Below, piece by piece: positions 61,782-64,000 of a DNA stretch of 64,000 nucleotides. Origin of the DNA: Galbibacter pacificus (GTDB lineage: Bacteria > Bacteroidota > Bacteroidia > Flavobacteriales > Flavobacteriaceae). The stretch covers positions 1 through 64,000 of the forward strand of contig NZ_JAQSVC010000001.1 in NCBI RefSeq assembly GCF_029603165.1, given 5' to 3'. Within the stretch, counting starts at the first letter, position 1. Each line of letters starts with the position of its first letter. Under the pieces are notes generated by a model. That model saw only the letters and a program-made list of their open reading frames with translations, did not search any database and was not told the origin of the DNA. A program made the position numbers and the translations under genes.

Positions 61782-63970
61782 GCATGGCTTCCGGTCCTCA
61801 GGATAGAAGCACCAATTATTTTATAAAAAGAATCGGGTTTAAATGGCTTGGTGATAATGTCGTTGCATCCCGAGCTAAAGAAATCGTCTGTACTTTCGTC
61901 CAGGGTTAGGGCCGTTAAAGCAATAATAGGGATGGTTTTGTTGAACTTCCGGATTTCCTCGGTAGCTTTCAGGCCGCTTATTCCTGGCATATGGATATCC
62001 ATTAAAATTAAATCGTAATTATTTTCTTTGGCAAGTTTAATGGCTTCGTAGCCATTATCGGCCACATCGGACGATATTCCTTTTTTGGCAAGCATTTTTT
62101 TGGTAATGACCTGATTTATTTTATTGTCTTCTACCACCAGTAAATGCAAGTTGCTTAGGGAAGCTTCTTCGAGTTCTTCTGTTTTTTCCTCCTCTATTTC
62201 TGAAGGGTCTGGGGCCTGGAATTCCAAATCGAAATAAAAAGAGCTTCCCATGCCCAGCTCACTTTTCACATAAATATCGCTGTCAAACAGGCTTAAAAGG
62301 CTTTTTACAATGGTAAGCCCCAGTCCTGTACCGCCATATTGCCTGTTGATTTGTATGGAGCCTTGAGAGAAACTTTCAAAGATATTTTTTTGCATTTCCT
62401 CAGAAATCCCAATGCCATCGTCATTAACTTCAAAATGAATTTTATAATGGTCATCACTGGCACTGATGAGTTTTGTAAGTAAAATTACTTTGCCGTTTTC
62501 GGTAAATTTCAGGGCATTCCCAACAAGGTTAATTAAAATCTGGGAAAGCTTTAGTGGGTCGCCTATAAGTTTTATAGGCGTGTTTTTGTCCATATCAAGG
62601 ATAATGGAATTTTTATTTTCTTTTGCGGTTTGGCTTAAAGAAAACGTTACGTCTTCCAGTGTTTTATGCAGGTCGAACAAAGTACGTTCTGCGGTTAATT
62701 TGTTGGCATCTATTTTATTTATCTGAAGGATGTCATTGATAAAATCTAAAAGGTATTCCCCAGAAAATTTCAGCGATTTTAAATGTTCTTTTTGGCTATC
62801 CTTGGGGTCTTCTTCCAATAATAAATGTGTGAGCCCGGTTACGGCATAAAGCGGGGTCCTTAATTCGTGGCTTACCGTAGATAGAAACTGTCCTTTGGCT
62901 TTCATGGCCCTTTCGGCTTCTTCTTTGGCTATTTGCAGTTCCTTGTTCTTTTTTAAGAGTAAATCGTTTGTTTTAAATTTTATCTGGTTATTCCTGTACA
63001 GTGAAATAGTTAACAGCGAAATAATAATAAGCAACGCCGAACTAAGCACTGAAGTTAATTTAGAGATATTTACTTTTTGTTGCTGTTCCAGCTCGTCCTG
63101 GCTCATCCTTGCAATAACATTGTTTAAAAACTTGGCTTCATTGGCATAGGCGGCTTCGTTTTGTTTTCTTATAATTTCGGGATTGAAATATTTTTGGAGG
63201 ATGCTATCTGCCTTTTTGTAATATAAAAGTGCGGCATAATAATCTTCTTTGGCATTGGCTATTTCATATCTTAAAGTATTTGTGCCGTATAAAATACGTG
63301 GGAACTTATGTCGGGCGGCAACCCTTAATACATTGTCAAGTAGTATGTTAGCGCTTTCATAATTGTTTTCTTTGGCATAAATCCGGGCCAGGACAAGTTG
63401 TGAAGAGGCAAGCAGATATTCTTTTTCATATTTATGATCCGGAGGGATCATTTTTTGTAATATCACTTTGGCCTTATCGTAATCTTTCAGCTCAAAATAT
63501 ATTAGCGCTTGGTTGAACAAAACAAGATTTAGAACACTTTTGTCGTTGTAATCTATGGTTTTTAAGGCTTCGTCTATGCGCTTATAGGCGTCCTCCCTTT
63601 TGTTTTTTTTGGCTTGTATATACCCTTCAAGAATAGCTGTTAATGCCCTTCCGTTGTTGTATTTGTATAAATTTAAAACTTCCCGTGCTTCTTTTAGGTA
63701 AATCTCGGAATTTATAGGTTTGTTGTATTGAATGTTTAAGCGGGCGTACAAGTTGTAAAAATCAATAATAGCTTCTGCATCATCAATGCTGGCGGCAATT
63801 TGTAGCCCTTTTTCAATTTCTAATAAGGATTTTTCGAAACTGCCTTCATTTTTATATTCATAGACACGTTGGGTAATGCTTTCAATGCTATCATTTAAGG
63901 CAGTACTTTCTTGTGCTCCTATAGGAATAGGAGACAGGTATAATAAGATTATTAGGACAAAAAAGCGCAT
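61778..63970 (-). CDS. Hybrid sensor histidine kinase with TPR sensor and receiver
   Basis: A 730-residue hybrid kinase. It has a signal peptide (1-20, ending IGAQ), a periplasmic tetratricopeptide-like helical region (about 25-290), one membrane helix (about 305-325), a coiled linker, HisKA with H368 in FLSTVSHELRTPLYAVTGL, HATPase with N box NLVGNALKFTENG, G1 DDGIGISEEM and G2 QYGGTGLGLTIVKS, and a receiver domain with acidic pair E614/D615, phosphoacceptor D658, T686 and K708. No output domain is attached and no DNA-binding partner gene lies next to it. The stimulus is unknown; TPR sensors usually bind proteins or peptides. Confidence 0.93.
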   Translation of the reverse strand: MRFFVLIILLYLSPIPIGAQESTALNDSIESITQRVYEYKNEGSFEKSLLEIEKGLQIAASIDDAEAIIDFYNLYARLNIQYNKPINSEIYLKEAREVLNLYKYNNGRALTAILEGYIQAKKNKREDAYKRIDEALKTIDYNDKSVLNLVLFNQALIYFELKDYDKAKVILQKMIPPDHKYEKEYLLASSQLVLARIYAKENNYESANILLDNVLRVAARHKFPRILYGTNTLRYEIANAKEDYYAALLYYKKADSILQKYFNPEIIRKQNEAAYANEAKFLNNVIARMSQDELEQQQKVNISKLTSVLSSALLIIISLLTISLYRNNQIKFKTNDLLLKKNKELQIAKEEAERAMKAKGQFLSTVSHELRTPLYAVTGLTHLLLEEDPKDSQKEHLKSLKFSGEYLLDFINDILQINKIDANKLTAERTLFDLHKTLEDVTFSLSQTAKENKNSIILDMDKNTPIKLIGDPLKLSQILINLVGNALKFTENGKVILLTKLISASDDHYKIHFEVNDDGIGISEEMQKNIFESFSQGSIQINRQYGGTGLGLTIVKSLLSLFDSDIYVKSELGMGSSFYFDLEFQAPDPSEIEEEKTEELEEASLSNLHLLVVEDNKINQVITKKMLAKKGISSDVADNGYEAIKLAKENNYDLILMDIHMPGISGLKATEEIRKFNKTIPIIALTALTLDESTDDFFSSGCNDIITKPFKPDSFYKIIGASILRTGSHA

Positions 63971-64000
63971 AATTATACTAATGCTAAGCAGTAAATATAA

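Noticed and set aside
1-64000. Mobile elements, prophage, CRISPR, restriction or other defence genes
   Set aside because: I read through for transposases, integrases, terminal repeats, Cas, toxin-antitoxin and restriction motifs and found none; the gene content is core metabolism and envelope functions throughout.

Overview
The window looks like core chromosome of a member of the Flavobacteriaceae (phylum Bacteroidota). The evidence is the AT-rich base composition, the near absence of Shine-Dalgarno sequences, promoter elements of the Bacteroidota type (TAnnTTTG at -7) in front of many genes, and a lineage-typical gene set: PorT and a type IX secretion plug protein, TamL, menaquinone-type UbiE, DUF3667 and DUF6702 proteins, a Na+-NQR complex, and a zinc-finger-less AccD. 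I cannot name the genus. I saw no insertion sequence, prophage, integron, CRISPR array, restriction-modification system or recognisable defence system.

Layout. 1-700: the 3' end of a 5S rRNA gene (end of an rRNA operon), its terminator, and a gene-free stretch holding a GC-rich structured element. 0.7-9.2 kb: pnp, rpsO, a lipoprotein, accD, fba and tamL, mostly on the minus strand. 9.2-18 kb: an SPOUT RNA methyltransferase, porT-ubiE, trkA-trkH (K+ uptake), a desaturase-aminotransferase pair and rsmG. 18-23 kb: pruA and an apaG/DUF3667/T9SS-plug operon. 23-29 kb: the complete nqrABCDEF operon. 29-35 kb: a PrcB-like lipoprotein, a VWA-domain protein, a small protein coupled to apbE (the FMN transferase that NqrB and NqrC need), and map with a methyltransferase. 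35-39.5 kb: a four-gene envelope operon with two paralogous CarboxypepD_reg-like proteins, a DUF6702 protein and an M1 peptidase. 39.6-48.7 kb: pepE, rluF, tRNA-Gly, two acetyltransferases, an O-methyltransferase, a PAP2 phosphatase, tatA, a thioredoxin-like lipoprotein, gpmI, an ankyrin protein, a 55-residue membrane protein and M48/M15 peptidases. 49-56 kb: kynureninase and kynurenine 3-monooxygenase (tryptophan-kynurenine catabolism) around a pirin, an MFS transporter and small stress-type proteins. 56-64 kb: an NAD(P)-binding protein, an ABC exporter, a coiled-coil protein that has lost its zinc ribbon, a Nif3-like protein, lpxK and a hybrid sensor kinase.

Several units link functionally: ApbE with the NQR flavins; PorT, plug and TamL with outer-membrane secretion and assembly; kynU with kmo; lpxK and TamL with the outer membrane. 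The window is mostly ordinary housekeeping DNA, so the hunt yields modest items: the four-gene envelope operon, unassigned structured DNA near the rRNA operon, leader hairpins (fba-accD and kmo), tRNA-like remnants upstream of tRNA-Gly, repeated loss of zinc-binding cysteines, and an altered flavinylation motif in NqrB. Promoter calls rest on eye-matched consensus boxes and terminator calls on visible stem-loops followed by T runs; neither was computed.
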